DNA from: an uncultured Clostridia bacterium | Lineage (GTDB): Bacteria > Bacillota > Clostridia > Christensenellales > DTU072 | NCBI GenBank assembly: GCA_944350065.1 | Contig: CALVOD010000062.1 | Span: 1 to 7,437, forward strand | Reading direction: 5' to 3' | DNA: 7,437 nt | In this document: positions 1 to 6,324 of the stretch, piece after piece | Layout of the letters: each line of letters starts with the position of its first letter | Position numbering within the stretch: the stretch's first letter is position 1 | The notes under the pieces: model-generated | What the model saw: the letters and a program-made list of their open reading frames with translations, nothing else | The model's database searches: none | Told to the model about the DNA's origin: nothing | Translations under genes and position numbers: made by a program

Positions 1-114
1 AGCGTTTTGAGCAAGGTGGCTCTCGACGAAAAATACATTACCGAAAAGGAATACCGTATGGTGACTGCGTTCCGCGAGGATCCTACGGGAAGCGGCTGGC
101 TCGAGGTTAAGTAA
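1..114 (+). CDS. C-terminal end of an unidentified protein (5' truncated)
   Basis: Reading frame 1 is open from the left edge for 37 codons to a TAA at 112-114. The peptide ends in TAFREDPTGSGWLEVK. It is charged, with no evident signal peptide, membrane segment or metal-binding motif. I do not recognise the family from this tail. It is credible as a real gene end because its stop codon shares a base with the start codon of the sirtuin gene (TAATG), and the sirtuin's probable Shine-Dalgarno GAGG (103-106) lies inside its last codons. That arrangement implies co-transcription and translational coupling, so its missing upstream part would be the best clue to the sirtuin's substrate or pathway. 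Confidence 0.65.
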   Translation, partial: SVLSKVALDEKYITEKEYRMVTAFREDPTGSGWLEVK

Positions 115-848
115 TGAAGACCGCCGAGGAATACGCGCGCGAATTGCGCGAAGTGCTCGTAAATTCCGATAACGTCGTCTTTTTCGGCGGCGCGGGCGTT
201 TCAACGGAGTCGGGGCTCAAAGATTTCCGCAGTCCCGACGGGCTGTACGCCGAAAAGTACGCCTATCCTCCCGAATATATGTTGAGCCACACCTGCTACG
301 AAAGGCACACGAAGGAATTTTTCGACTTTTACCGCGATAAGCTCCTCGTCGAAGGCATACGCCCGAACGCCTCTCACATTAAACTCGCGGAATGGGAAAA
401 GCTCGGCAAGGTCAAAGCCGTCATAACTCAGAATATAGACGGTCTGCATCAGGCTGCGGGCTCGAAAAACGTCTTCGAACTTCACGGCTCGGTACTGCGC
501 AATTATTGCGACAGGTGCGGTAAATTCTACGGCGTGGAGAAGGTAAGGGATTCCGAAGGTATTCCGCGTTGCTCCTGCGGCGGCGTGGTGAAACCCGACG
601 TCGTGCTCTACGAGGAAGGTCTCGATCAAGAAGTGATGACGGGCGCGATACGCGCCATTATGCGCGCAGATACGCTCATAGTTGCGGGCACGTCGCTTGC
701 GGTATATCCCGCGGCGGGGCTCATCGATTATTTCGGCGGGAAAAACCTCGTCATCGTCAACCGCGATCCCACGCCCGCCGACAGGCGCGCGAACCTCGTC
801 ATAAACGCGAAAATAGGCGAAGTTTTCGCGCGCGTCGAGCTTGAATGA
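114..848 (+). CDS. cobB: NAD-dependent protein deacetylase/deacylase, sirtuin (Sir2/CobB family)
   Basis: The 244-residue protein is a full single-domain bacterial sirtuin, predicted cytosolic, that removes acetyl or other acyl groups from lysines using NAD+ and releases nicotinamide and O-acyl-ADP-ribose. Visible motifs: the NAD-binding GGAGVSTESG (25-34) with DFRS (37-40), TQNID (105-109), the catalytic His in FELHGS (His124), a structural zinc site CDRC (Cys132, Cys135) with CSC (Cys153, Cys155), PDVVLYEE (161-168), AGTSL (191-195) and the adenine-ribose loop VNRD (215-218). The N-terminal layout, with YAYPPEYMLSH, resembles the class-U Firmicutes group. The start is ATG 114, with GAGG seven bases upstream. 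It overlaps the preceding stop by one base, so it probably belongs to that operon, while a separate promoter precedes the his genes. GLKDFRS replaces the commoner GIPDFRS. Substrate preference cannot be read from the sequence. Confidence 0.93.
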   Translation: MKTAEEYARELREVLVNSDNVVFFGGAGVSTESGLKDFRSPDGLYAEKYAYPPEYMLSHTCYERHTKEFFDFYRDKLLVEGIRPNASHIKLAEWEKLGKVKAVITQNIDGLHQAAGSKNVFELHGSVLRNYCDRCGKFYGVEKVRDSEGIPRCSCGGVVKPDVVLYEEGLDQEVMTGAIRAIMRADTLIVAGTSLAVYPAAGLIDYFGGKNLVIVNRDPTPADRRANLVINAKIGEVFARVELE

Positions 849-869
849 AAATCGCAAAGAATTTTGTTT

Positions 870-905
870 CGCTTTAGCAATTTAGTTGACTAAATCGCTA
901 AAGCG
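870..905. promoter_or_regulatory. Palindromic operator of the his operon (candidate TrpR-superfamily YerC/HisR-like site)
   Basis: A 36-bp inverted repeat has one internal mismatch (A879 against C896) and a TG centre (887-888). The outer arms are CGCTTTAGC (870-878) and GCTAAAGCG (897-905). The inner arms are TTTAGT (881-886) and ACTAAA (889-894). It contains four half-sites, TTTAGC, TTTAGT, ACTAAA and GCTAAA, starting at 873, 881, 889 and 897, exactly 8 bp apart. The inner core TAGTTGACTA differs by one base from TAGTTAACTA in the E. coli trp operator (recalled). The palindrome covers the -35 box and most of the spacer of the his promoter, the position expected of a repressor site. Assigning it to a histidine-responsive TrpR-family repressor is inference. 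A weak terminator for the sirtuin transcript is an alternative, but no U-run follows the stem. Confidence 0.72.
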
Positions 906-914
906 TGATAATAT
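886..914 (+). promoter_or_regulatory. Sigma-A-type promoter of the his operon
   Basis: The -35 box is TTGACT (886-891, five of six to consensus), then a 17-bp spacer and a -10 box TAATAT (909-914), preceded by TGA as an extended -10 (TGn at 906-908). An alternative -10, GATAAT at 907-912, would give a 15-bp spacer. Transcription would start near 921, leaving an untranslated leader of about 80 nt before hisZ. The -35 box lies in the centre of the palindrome, so a bound repressor would block RNA polymerase. Confidence 0.72.
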
Positions 915-926
915 ACTTTTACCGTC

Positions 927-961
927 TTGACGCGGCGGCGCGGTGCGCCGCAGGCGGTCAA
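927..961 (+). other. GC-rich hairpin in the hisZ leader
   Basis: A 7-bp GC stem, GCGGCGC (935-941) with GCGCCGC (945-951), closes a GGT loop. A lower stem TTGAC (927-931) with GTCAA (957-961) extends it across an imperfect internal loop. It lies just after the predicted transcription start and about 30 nt before the hisZ ribosome binding site. No U-run follows (AAAGGATATATA), so it does not look like an intrinsic terminator. It could stabilise the 5' end of the mRNA or bind a factor; no function is shown. The leader has no His codon run and is too short for a T-box. Confidence 0.5.
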
Positions 962-992
962 AGGATATATAACGGATATTATTGAATTCTAC

Positions 993-998
993 GGAGAG
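993..998 (+). promoter_or_regulatory. Ribosome binding site that decides the hisZ start
   Basis: GGAGAG lies immediately upstream of ATG 1002, with its GGAG core five bases from the start. The frame is also open upstream to a TTG at 927, but that codon is about six bases from the predicted transcription start, inside the leader hairpin and without a Shine-Dalgarno. The next in-frame ATG at 1023 is preceded by GAATTGAATTCT, which has no ribosome binding site. Position 1002 is therefore the best-supported start. Confidence 0.8.
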
Positions 999-1001
999 TT
1001 T

Positions 1002-2123
1002 ATGGAAATAGAATTGAATTCTATGCGCAAAGAGGACGAAGTTTCTCTGGTACTCGGCAATCTTTTCGAAAGCTACGGCTATAAAAAATATCTTATGAGC
1101 CGTTTCGAGGAGTATTCGCTGTATATGGAGAACAAGGATTTCCTCATAAGCGACAAGATAATCACGTTCACCGACGCGGGCGGCAAACTTATGGCGCTCA
1201 AGCCCGACGTCACGCTGTCGATAGTCAAGAACGCCAAAGCCGAAAAGGGCGTAAGAAAGCTGTATTATATCGAGAACGTCTACCGTCCGGCGCGCAATTC
1301 GCCCGAATTCCGCGAGTCCGAACAGATAGGGCTCGAGGCGATAGGCGATATCGACGGATACACCGTGTACGAAGTCACGCGGCTCGCGCTTAGCGCGCTC
1401 GCCGCGGTGGATAAAAATTTCATACTCGATATTTCGCACGTCGGTTTCGTTTCCGCGTTGATAGAGGGGCTGGGACTCGACTACGAGGCTAACGAAGAAA
1501 TTTACGGCTACGTGACCGGCAAAAACCTGCACGGATTGAGAGCCGCAGCCGCAAGGCTCGGCATTTCCGACGTAGCCCTTGCCGCCCTCGAAACGCTTAC
1601 CTCGGTGAGTGGCACCCTTTCGGAGGGGATAGAAAAGGCGCGTAAGGCGGTTATGAACGATGGTATGCGCGTAGCGCTTGAAGAACTTGCGACTTTGGAT
1701 AAAGCGTTGCGTTCCGCGGCGTATTACGACAACGTGAGACTGGATTTTTCCTTCGTCAACGACACCGGTTATTACAACGGGATCATATTTACGGGCTTTA
1801 CGCCCGCGGTGCCCCGTCCCGTGCTTTCGGGCGGCAGGTACGACAAACTTATGAAAAAATTCGCTAAAGACGCGGGTGCGATAGGATTCGCGGTCTACGT
1901 AGACGAAATAGTTTCCTATTATTCGCGTAAAGCGGAATTCGATCAGGACGTATTCTTGGAATACGCCGAGGGCGCCGATATCTCCGCGGTAGCCGCGGCG
2001 GCGGACGCAATACGCGCCGAAGGCAAATCGGTTTCCGTGGGAAGCGCTCCGCTTGCCGACGGCAAATACCGTAAAATAATGCGTTTCGACGGGGAGAAAC
2101 TTACGGAGGTGAAAAATGCTTAA
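1002..2123 (+). CDS. hisZ: ATP phosphoribosyltransferase regulatory subunit HisZ
   Basis: This 373-residue protein is a catalytically inactive paralogue of histidyl-tRNA synthetase. It assembles with short-form HisG to make the active, histidine-sensitive enzyme of the first pathway step. The class-II-synthetase-like core is visible: LMALKPDVTLSI (63-74), resembling the LRPDxT segment of HisRS; YYIENVYRP (88-96) followed by EFRESEQIGLEAIGD (102-116), the motif-2 region; and a motif-3-like SGGRYDKLM (276-284). A short C-terminal section follows, with GKSVSVGSAP (341-350), and no full anticodon-binding domain. These traits, the length, and the hisG immediately downstream separate it from true HisRS. 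Its last 8 nt overlap hisG, and the hisG ribosome binding site GGAGGT (2105-2110) lies in its coding sequence, suggesting coupled, roughly equal synthesis of the two subunits. It is the first gene after the operator and promoter. Confidence 0.92.
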   Translation: MEIELNSMRKEDEVSLVLGNLFESYGYKKYLMSRFEEYSLYMENKDFLISDKIITFTDAGGKLMALKPDVTLSIVKNAKAEKGVRKLYYIENVYRPARNSPEFRESEQIGLEAIGDIDGYTVYEVTRLALSALAAVDKNFILDISHVGFVSALIEGLGLDYEANEEIYGYVTGKNLHGLRAAAARLGISDVALAALETLTSVSGTLSEGIEKARKAVMNDGMRVALEELATLDKALRSAAYYDNVRLDFSFVNDTGYYNGIIFTGFTPAVPRPVLSGGRYDKLMKKFAKDAGAIGFAVYVDEIVSYYSRKAEFDQDVFLEYAEGADISAVAAAADAIRAEGKSVSVGSAPLADGKYRKIMRFDGEKLTEVKNA

Positions 2124-2736
2124 CGTAGCTTTACCTAAAGGACGGCTCGCCGACAAAACGCTTAAACTTCTCGCCGAAGTGGGTTACAATATCGACGAAA
2201 TAACGAAAGAAAACCGCAAACTCGTATTCGAAGATTCCGCCGGCGGGATATGCTATTTCCTCGTGAAGCCGAGCGACGTAACGGTCTACGTCGAGAACGG
2301 AGTCGCGGACATCGGCGTGGTGGGCAAGGACATTCTTCTCGAATACGCGCCCGACGTTTACGAGCTGCTCGACCTCAAAATGGGCAAATGCAGAGTCGCC
2401 GTCGCCGCGAAAAACGGTTATCGCGAGGACTTCGAAAGACCGCTTCGCGTGGCGACGAAATTCCCCGGGATAGCGCGCAGGTATTACGCTTCGGTGAACC
2501 GCGATATCGAAATAATCAAACTTAACGGTTCGATAGAGCTTGCGCCGATACTCGGAATGAGCGACGTCATCGTGGACATAGTCGAAACGGGCACCACGCT
2601 CAAGGAAAACGATATGAGCGTATTCACCGAGATAACGGACATCAGCGCGCGGCTCATCGCGTGCAAGGCGAGTTATCAGTTCAAACGCGCAGAGATAGAA
2701 ACTCTCGTATCGAAATTGAGAGAGGTAGTGAAATGA
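2116..2736 (+). CDS. hisG: ATP phosphoribosyltransferase catalytic subunit, short form
   Basis: HisG condenses ATP with PRPP to give N1-(5-phosphoribosyl)-ATP and pyrophosphate, the committed step of histidine synthesis. The 206-residue length is that of the short family (HisG-S), which lacks the C-terminal ACT-like regulatory domain of the roughly 300-residue form and depends on HisZ. The N-terminus LNVALPKGRL (2-11) is typical. VKPSDVTVYVENG (50-62) and ADIGVVGKDILLE (64-76) follow, and the PRPP-binding loop is DIVETGTTLKEN (154-165). KP replaces the RP seen in many homologues just before DV. The ATG start at 2116 has GGAGGT five bases upstream and overlaps the end of hisZ by 8 nt. The stop overlaps the hisD start as ATGA, so translation is probably coupled through three genes. 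Confidence 0.95.
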   Translation: MLNVALPKGRLADKTLKLLAEVGYNIDEITKENRKLVFEDSAGGICYFLVKPSDVTVYVENGVADIGVVGKDILLEYAPDVYELLDLKMGKCRVAVAAKNGYREDFERPLRVATKFPGIARRYYASVNRDIEIIKLNGSIELAPILGMSDVIVDIVETGTTLKENDMSVFTEITDISARLIACKASYQFKRAEIETLVSKLREVVK

Positions 2737-4007
2737 TAAAGATTTACCGTACGGGCGAGCTTCCGCTCGCGGAGATACTTTTCAGGGGGGAGGACGACGT
2801 CAAGGAGATAGAGGCGCGCGTTCGCGATATTATCGAGAACGTGCGTAAAGAGGGGGACAAGGCGTTGTACCGTTACGCGGAAGCGTTCGATAAAGCTAAA
2901 CTCGACTCGCTGAAGGTAACCGATTCCGAAATCGACGCGGCGTACGCGCGCGTGGATAAGGAATTTATCGCCATAATGGAAAAAGCGGCGGCTAACATAC
3001 GCGAATTTCATTCGGCGCAGGTAAGGAAGGATTACCGCATAGAACGCGGCGGAGCGGTACTCGGACAGCGTTTCATACCCGTTGCGTGCGCGGGACTGTA
3101 CGTGCCGGGCGGCACGGCGAGCTATCCGTCCACCGTTCTGATGAACGCCGTACCCGCTAAGATTGCGGGAGTAGAGCGCATAATAATGTGCACTCCGCCC
3201 GACAGAAACGGGAAGATTGCGGACGCCATACTTGCCGCCGCTAAAGTTGCGGGCGTGGACGAGGTTTACAAGTCCGGCGGCGCGCAGGCTATAGCGGCGA
3301 TGGCTTACGGGACGGAGACCGTCCCGCGCGCCGACAAGATAGTGGGACCGGGGAACGTCTACGTCGCTACAGCTAAAAAGCTGGTGCAGGGCGTAGTCGG
3401 AATAGATATGATAGCGGGCCCCAGCGAAATACTCGTCATAGCGGACGAGAGCGCCCGCGCGGACTACGTTGCAGCGGACATGCTGTCGCAGGCGGAGCAC
3501 GACAAGAGGGCGACCGCCATACTCATAACGCCGAGCGAGCGGCTCGCGGACGAGGTTTCGAAAGAGTTGGAAAAGGCGCTTAAAAAACTCGAACGTGAGG
3601 AAATAGCGCGCGTTTCGATAGAAAACAATGGCAAGATAATAATTTCCGCAGACCTTTCGGAAGCGGTGCGTATCTCCAACGAACTCGCGCCCGAGCATCT
3701 CGAATTGAGCGTGGAGGAGCCGGAGAAACTGCTTCCCGAGGTAACGAGCGCGGGCTCCGTATTCCTCGGTCACTACACTCCCGAAGCGGTGGGCGATTAT
3801 TTCGCGGGGAGCAATCACACCCTTCCCACGAGCGGAACGGCGAGATTTTCTTCGCCCCTTTCGGTGGACGATTTTATTAAAAAATCGCAGTACATAAGTT
3901 ATTCCGCGGCGGCTTTGGAGAAGATAGCGCCCGCGGTGATGAGATTTGCGGAGGCGGAGGGGCTTACGGCGCATGCGGCGAGCGTAGGCGTCCGATACGG
4001 TAAATGA
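2733..4007 (+). CDS. hisD: Histidinol dehydrogenase
   Basis: HisD oxidises L-histidinol through histidinaldehyde to L-histidine with two NAD+, the last two steps of the pathway. The 424 residues match the family length of about 430. Signatures in order: CAGLYVPGGTASYPS (119-133), VGPGNVYVATAKK (204-216), IAGPSEILVIAD (227-238), the zinc ligands Gln253 and His256 in SQAEHDK, the catalytic Glu321-His322 in APEHLE, Asp355 in VGDYFAG (third zinc ligand), GSNHTLPTSG (359-368), and His414 in LTAHAAS (fourth zinc ligand). All expected active-site residues are present. The frame is open upstream to 2661, but the start at ATG 2733 is chosen because it gives the normal N-terminus, has GAGG seven bases upstream and forms an ATGA overlap with hisG. 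Its stop overlaps hisC in the same way. Confidence 0.96.
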   Translation: MIKIYRTGELPLAEILFRGEDDVKEIEARVRDIIENVRKEGDKALYRYAEAFDKAKLDSLKVTDSEIDAAYARVDKEFIAIMEKAAANIREFHSAQVRKDYRIERGGAVLGQRFIPVACAGLYVPGGTASYPSTVLMNAVPAKIAGVERIIMCTPPDRNGKIADAILAAAKVAGVDEVYKSGGAQAIAAMAYGTETVPRADKIVGPGNVYVATAKKLVQGVVGIDMIAGPSEILVIADESARADYVAADMLSQAEHDKRATAILITPSERLADEVSKELEKALKKLEREEIARVSIENNGKIIISADLSEAVRISNELAPEHLELSVEEPEKLLPEVTSAGSVFLGHYTPEAVGDYFAGSNHTLPTSGTARFSSPLSVDDFIKKSQYISYSAAALEKIAPAVMRFAEAEGLTAHAASVGVRYGK

Positions 4008-5068
4008 GCAAATTCCTTATCGACAGATACGCTTCTCTCGAGCCCTATGTTCCCGGAGAACAACCGCAAAACAGGCGTTATATCAAACTTAACACCAACG
4101 AAAGTCCTTATCCGCCGTCGCCCGAAGCGGTAGCTGCGATCGACGAAGACGCCGTGCGCGGATTAAGGCTGTATAGCGATCCCGAGTGCAGAACGGTGAC
4201 AAAAGCGATAGCCGAGTATTACGGCGTGAAGCCTGAGGAAGTCATAGTCGGTAACGGCTCCGACGAGATACTCGCGTTTATCTACGCGGCGTTCTGCGAC
4301 GAAAACCGAAAAATGGCTTCTCCCGAAATAAGTTACGGATTTTATCCCGTTTTCGGCGAACTCATCGGGGTGAAAAATTACGTCATTCCTTTGAAGAAGG
4401 ATTATTCGCTGGACGCGGAGGCTTTCGCCGATTGTCCGGATAACGTGATATTCGCCAATCCCAACGCGCAGACGGGTATCGCGATAACGCTCGCGGAGGT
4501 GGAGCGCATAGTAAGCGCGCGCGCCAACCGTCTCGTCGTCGTGGACGAAGCGTACGTCGATTTCGGAGCGGAGAGCGCGGTGGGGCTTACCCGCAAATAT
4601 GATAACCTCATCGTGGTGCAGACCTTCTCGAAATCGCGTTCGCTCGCAGGCGCGCGGCTCGGGTTTGCGATAGCTTCGGAAGCGTTGATAGCGGATTTGA
4701 AAGCGGTCAAATTCTCCTTCAATCCCTATAACGTCAACAGACTTACGGAGACGCTCGGAGCAAAAGCGATAAGCGACCGGGAGTGGTTCGAAGTCAACCG
4801 TCAAAAGATAATCGCGACGCGAGAATATACCTTCGCCGCACTTAAAGAACTCGGATTCGAGGTGCTGCCTTCCATGGCGAATTTTCTTCTTGCGCGTTCC
4901 GATAGAATAGGAGGGGAGGAGCTTTATCTTGCGCTCAAAGAGCGCGGCGTACTCGTAAGGTATTTTTCTTCACCCGCTTTAAGCGACTTCGTGCGCATAA
5001 CGATAGGAAGCCGTTACGAAATGGAAATACTCGTTAAGGAAATCAAAAATATAATTACGGGAGCCTGA
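4004..5068 (+). CDS. hisC: Histidinol-phosphate aminotransferase
   Basis: HisC is a PLP enzyme of fold type I (class I/II aminotransferases) that transfers the amino group of glutamate to imidazole acetol phosphate, giving histidinol phosphate. The 354 residues are the usual length. Visible elements: LNTNESPYPPSP (29-40), VGNGSDEIL (82-90) at the cofactor-phosphate site, DEAYVDF (181-187) with the Asp that binds the PLP ring nitrogen, TFSKSRSLAGARLGF (207-221) with the Schiff-base Lys210 and Arg218, and FVRITIG (329-335), whose Arg331 should bind substrate. The motif usually NPNNPTG or NPNAPTG reads NPNAQTG (152-158), a Pro-to-Gln change in a conserved loop. The start overlaps hisD by ATGA and no strong ribosome binding site precedes it, so expression probably relies on coupling. 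A role on other aromatic substrates cannot be excluded, but the operon position supports HisC. Confidence 0.94.
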   Translation: MSKFLIDRYASLEPYVPGEQPQNRRYIKLNTNESPYPPSPEAVAAIDEDAVRGLRLYSDPECRTVTKAIAEYYGVKPEEVIVGNGSDEILAFIYAAFCDENRKMASPEISYGFYPVFGELIGVKNYVIPLKKDYSLDAEAFADCPDNVIFANPNAQTGIAITLAEVERIVSARANRLVVVDEAYVDFGAESAVGLTRKYDNLIVVQTFSKSRSLAGARLGFAIASEALIADLKAVKFSFNPYNVNRLTETLGAKAISDREWFEVNRQKIIATREYTFAALKELGFEVLPSMANFLLARSDRIGGEELYLALKERGVLVRYFSSPALSDFVRITIGSRYEMEILVKEIKNIITGA

Positions 5069-5070
5069 AA

Positions 5071-5691
5071 GTGAGAATAAGCGAAATTAAAAGAAAAACC
5101 AAAGAGACTGACATAGCGTTGAGACTCAACGTCGACGGCAGCGGCAAAGCGGAGATATCGAGCGGCAACGGATTTTTCGACCACATGCTCACGGCGTTCA
5201 CCGCCATGTCGAAAACGGATATCGCGCTTACCTGTAAGGGCGATACGGAGGTGGACTTCCACCATTCGGCGGAGGACATCGGGATAGTGCTCGGCACGGC
5301 GTTCAAAGAGGCGCTCGCCGACAAGCGCGGGATAACGAGATACGGCTCGTCGATACTTCCGATGGACGAAGCGCTCGTTATGGTTGCGCTCGACTTCAGC
5401 GGAAGGAGCTATCTTGCCTACGACGTGGAGCTTCGAGCCACGCGGATAGAGGACGACGGTGAAAGTATTCCCGCCAAAGTCGGCGGTTTCGATACCGAGC
5501 TCGTGGAAGAATTCCTTATGGCGTTCGTAAGAAGCGCGGGCGTCACGATGCACGTCAGGAAATTGAGCGGCAAGAACACTCACCACATTTTGGAGGCGGT
5601 ATTCAAAGGCTTCGGCAGAGCGGTGCGCGAAGCGGTGGCTTACGACGAGAAGTTTGCGGACGCGATACCGTCCACTAAGGGCAGTCTATGA
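5071..5691 (+). CDS. hisB: Imidazoleglycerol-phosphate dehydratase (monofunctional)
   Basis: HisB dehydrates imidazole glycerol phosphate to imidazole acetol phosphate at a two-manganese site. Signatures: NGFFDHMLTAF (33-43), DFHHSAEDIG (62-71), GFDTELVEEF (139-148), the C-terminal NTHHILEAVFK (169-179) and the ending STKGSL. The His-rich motifs HHSAED and HHILEA supply metal ligands. The start is GTG 5071, two bases after the hisC stop, with GGGAG (5059-5063) seven bases upstream. The protein has 206 residues against about 195 for close homologues; the excess lies near 122-133 (RATRIEDDGES), just before the conserved FDTELV. There is no HAD-type phosphatase domain as in the enterobacterial bifunctional HisB, so histidinol-phosphate phosphatase must come from another locus. 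The stop overlaps the hisH start. Confidence 0.95.
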   Translation: MRISEIKRKTKETDIALRLNVDGSGKAEISSGNGFFDHMLTAFTAMSKTDIALTCKGDTEVDFHHSAEDIGIVLGTAFKEALADKRGITRYGSSILPMDEALVMVALDFSGRSYLAYDVELRATRIEDDGESIPAKVGGFDTELVEEFLMAFVRSAGVTMHVRKLSGKNTHHILEAVFKGFGRAVREAVAYDEKFADAIPSTKGSL

Positions 5692-6305
5692 TAGCGATAA
5701 TCGATTACGGAGTAGGCAATTTATTCAGTCTTACCGCTTCTTTGCGATATCTCGGTATAGAAGCGGAGGTCACTTCCGACGCGGAGCGCGTAAGGCGCGC
5801 GGATAAACTCATTCTTCCCGGGGTAGGCGCGTTCGCTGACGCGAGAGCGAAGCTCGACGCCACTTTACTTACCCCCGTTATCCGCGAGGAAGTGTTCTCC
5901 GGAAAACCCTTGCTCGGAATCTGTCTCGGGATGCAGATGCTTTTCGACGTGAGTTACGAGTACGGCGTACATTCCGGATTGGGCTTCGTTCCCGGCGAAG
6001 TGCGTTCGCTTGCAAAAGATCTCGACGATATCGGCGTTTCGCTCAAAGTGCCCGAAATGGGCTGGAACAGCCTGAAAATATTGAAAGACGACCCGATACT
6101 CAAATATAATTCCGACGGCGACTACGTATATTACGTTCACTCGTATTACGTTCCCGCGGCGGAGCACACGCTCGCGTCTTCCGCGTACGGCGTGTCCGTA
6201 AGCGGCGTGGTGCGCGAAGGCAAGGTCTACGGCACGCAGTTCCACCCCGAGAAAAGCGGTCCCGTGGGCTTGAAGATACTGCGCGCTTTCGACGAACTCA
6301 AATAG
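5688..6305 (+). CDS. hisH: Imidazole glycerol phosphate synthase, glutaminase subunit HisH
   Basis: HisH is a class-I (triad) glutamine amidotransferase. It hydrolyses glutamine and passes ammonia through a channel to HisF, which makes IGP and AICAR from PRFAR. The 205-residue length is normal. The catalytic triad is intact: the nucleophile Cys79 in GICLGMQML (77-85), and His186 and Glu188 in FHPEKSG. PGVGAF (44-49) is the oxyanion-strand region, MGWN (124-127) and YYVHSYY (148-154) are typical HisH interface elements, and the start IAIIDYGVGNL is characteristic. ATG 5688 overlaps the hisB stop by ATGA, with AAGGG (5677-5681) upstream. Its partner hisF is two genes downstream, separated by hisA, the common hisH-hisA-hisF order. 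Confidence 0.95.
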   Translation: MIAIIDYGVGNLFSLTASLRYLGIEAEVTSDAERVRRADKLILPGVGAFADARAKLDATLLTPVIREEVFSGKPLLGICLGMQMLFDVSYEYGVHSGLGFVPGEVRSLAKDLDDIGVSLKVPEMGWNSLKILKDDPILKYNSDGDYVYYVHSYYVPAAEHTLASSAYGVSVSGVVREGKVYGTQFHPEKSGPVGLKILRAFDELK

Positions 6306-6324
6306 CCGTCGATAAGGAAAGGAT

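Noticed and set aside
569..844. Arg-rich 91-codon plus-strand frame inside the sirtuin, and a similar one at 2250-2525 inside hisG
   Set aside because: They are out-of-frame readings of GC-rich coding sequence, dominated by Arg with no motifs, and fully inside well-supported genes.
870..905. Intrinsic terminator for the sirtuin gene
   Set aside because: The stem is strong, but it is followed by TGATAATATAC and not a U-run, and it coincides with the -35 box and spacer of a good promoter. An operator fits better, though a secondary barrier effect on sirtuin transcripts is possible.
849..1001. T-box riboswitch or His-codon attenuator ahead of hisZ
   Set aside because: The transcribed leader is only about 80 nt, lacks a T-box sequence, a terminator with U-run and any His codon cluster. 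The promoter-overlapping palindrome explains control better.
927..1001. N-terminal extension of HisZ from a TTG at 927
   Set aside because: The extra 25 residues start inside the leader hairpin about six bases from the predicted transcription start, with no ribosome binding site. ATG 1002 has GGAGAG at good spacing.
882..2156. A 424-codon open frame on the minus strand opposite hisZ, and similar long antisense frames opposite hisD (2676-3974), hisC (4163-4804), hisB (5014-5586), hisA (6334-6738) and hisF (7004-7408)
   Set aside because: Their products are low-complexity, rich in Arg, Tyr, Phe and His, with no recognisable motif, while the sense strand codes intact enzymes with full active sites. 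They arise because TTA, CTA and TCA are rare in the sense frame. They also lack plausible ribosome binding sites and starts.
3308..3326. Perfect 8-bp hairpin CGGGACGG / CCGTCCCG with AGA loop inside hisD
   Set aside because: It lies in codons for a conserved part of HisD (Gly-Thr-Glu-Thr-Val-Pro), with no U-run and no gene boundary. Chance in GC-rich coding sequence is the simpler explanation.
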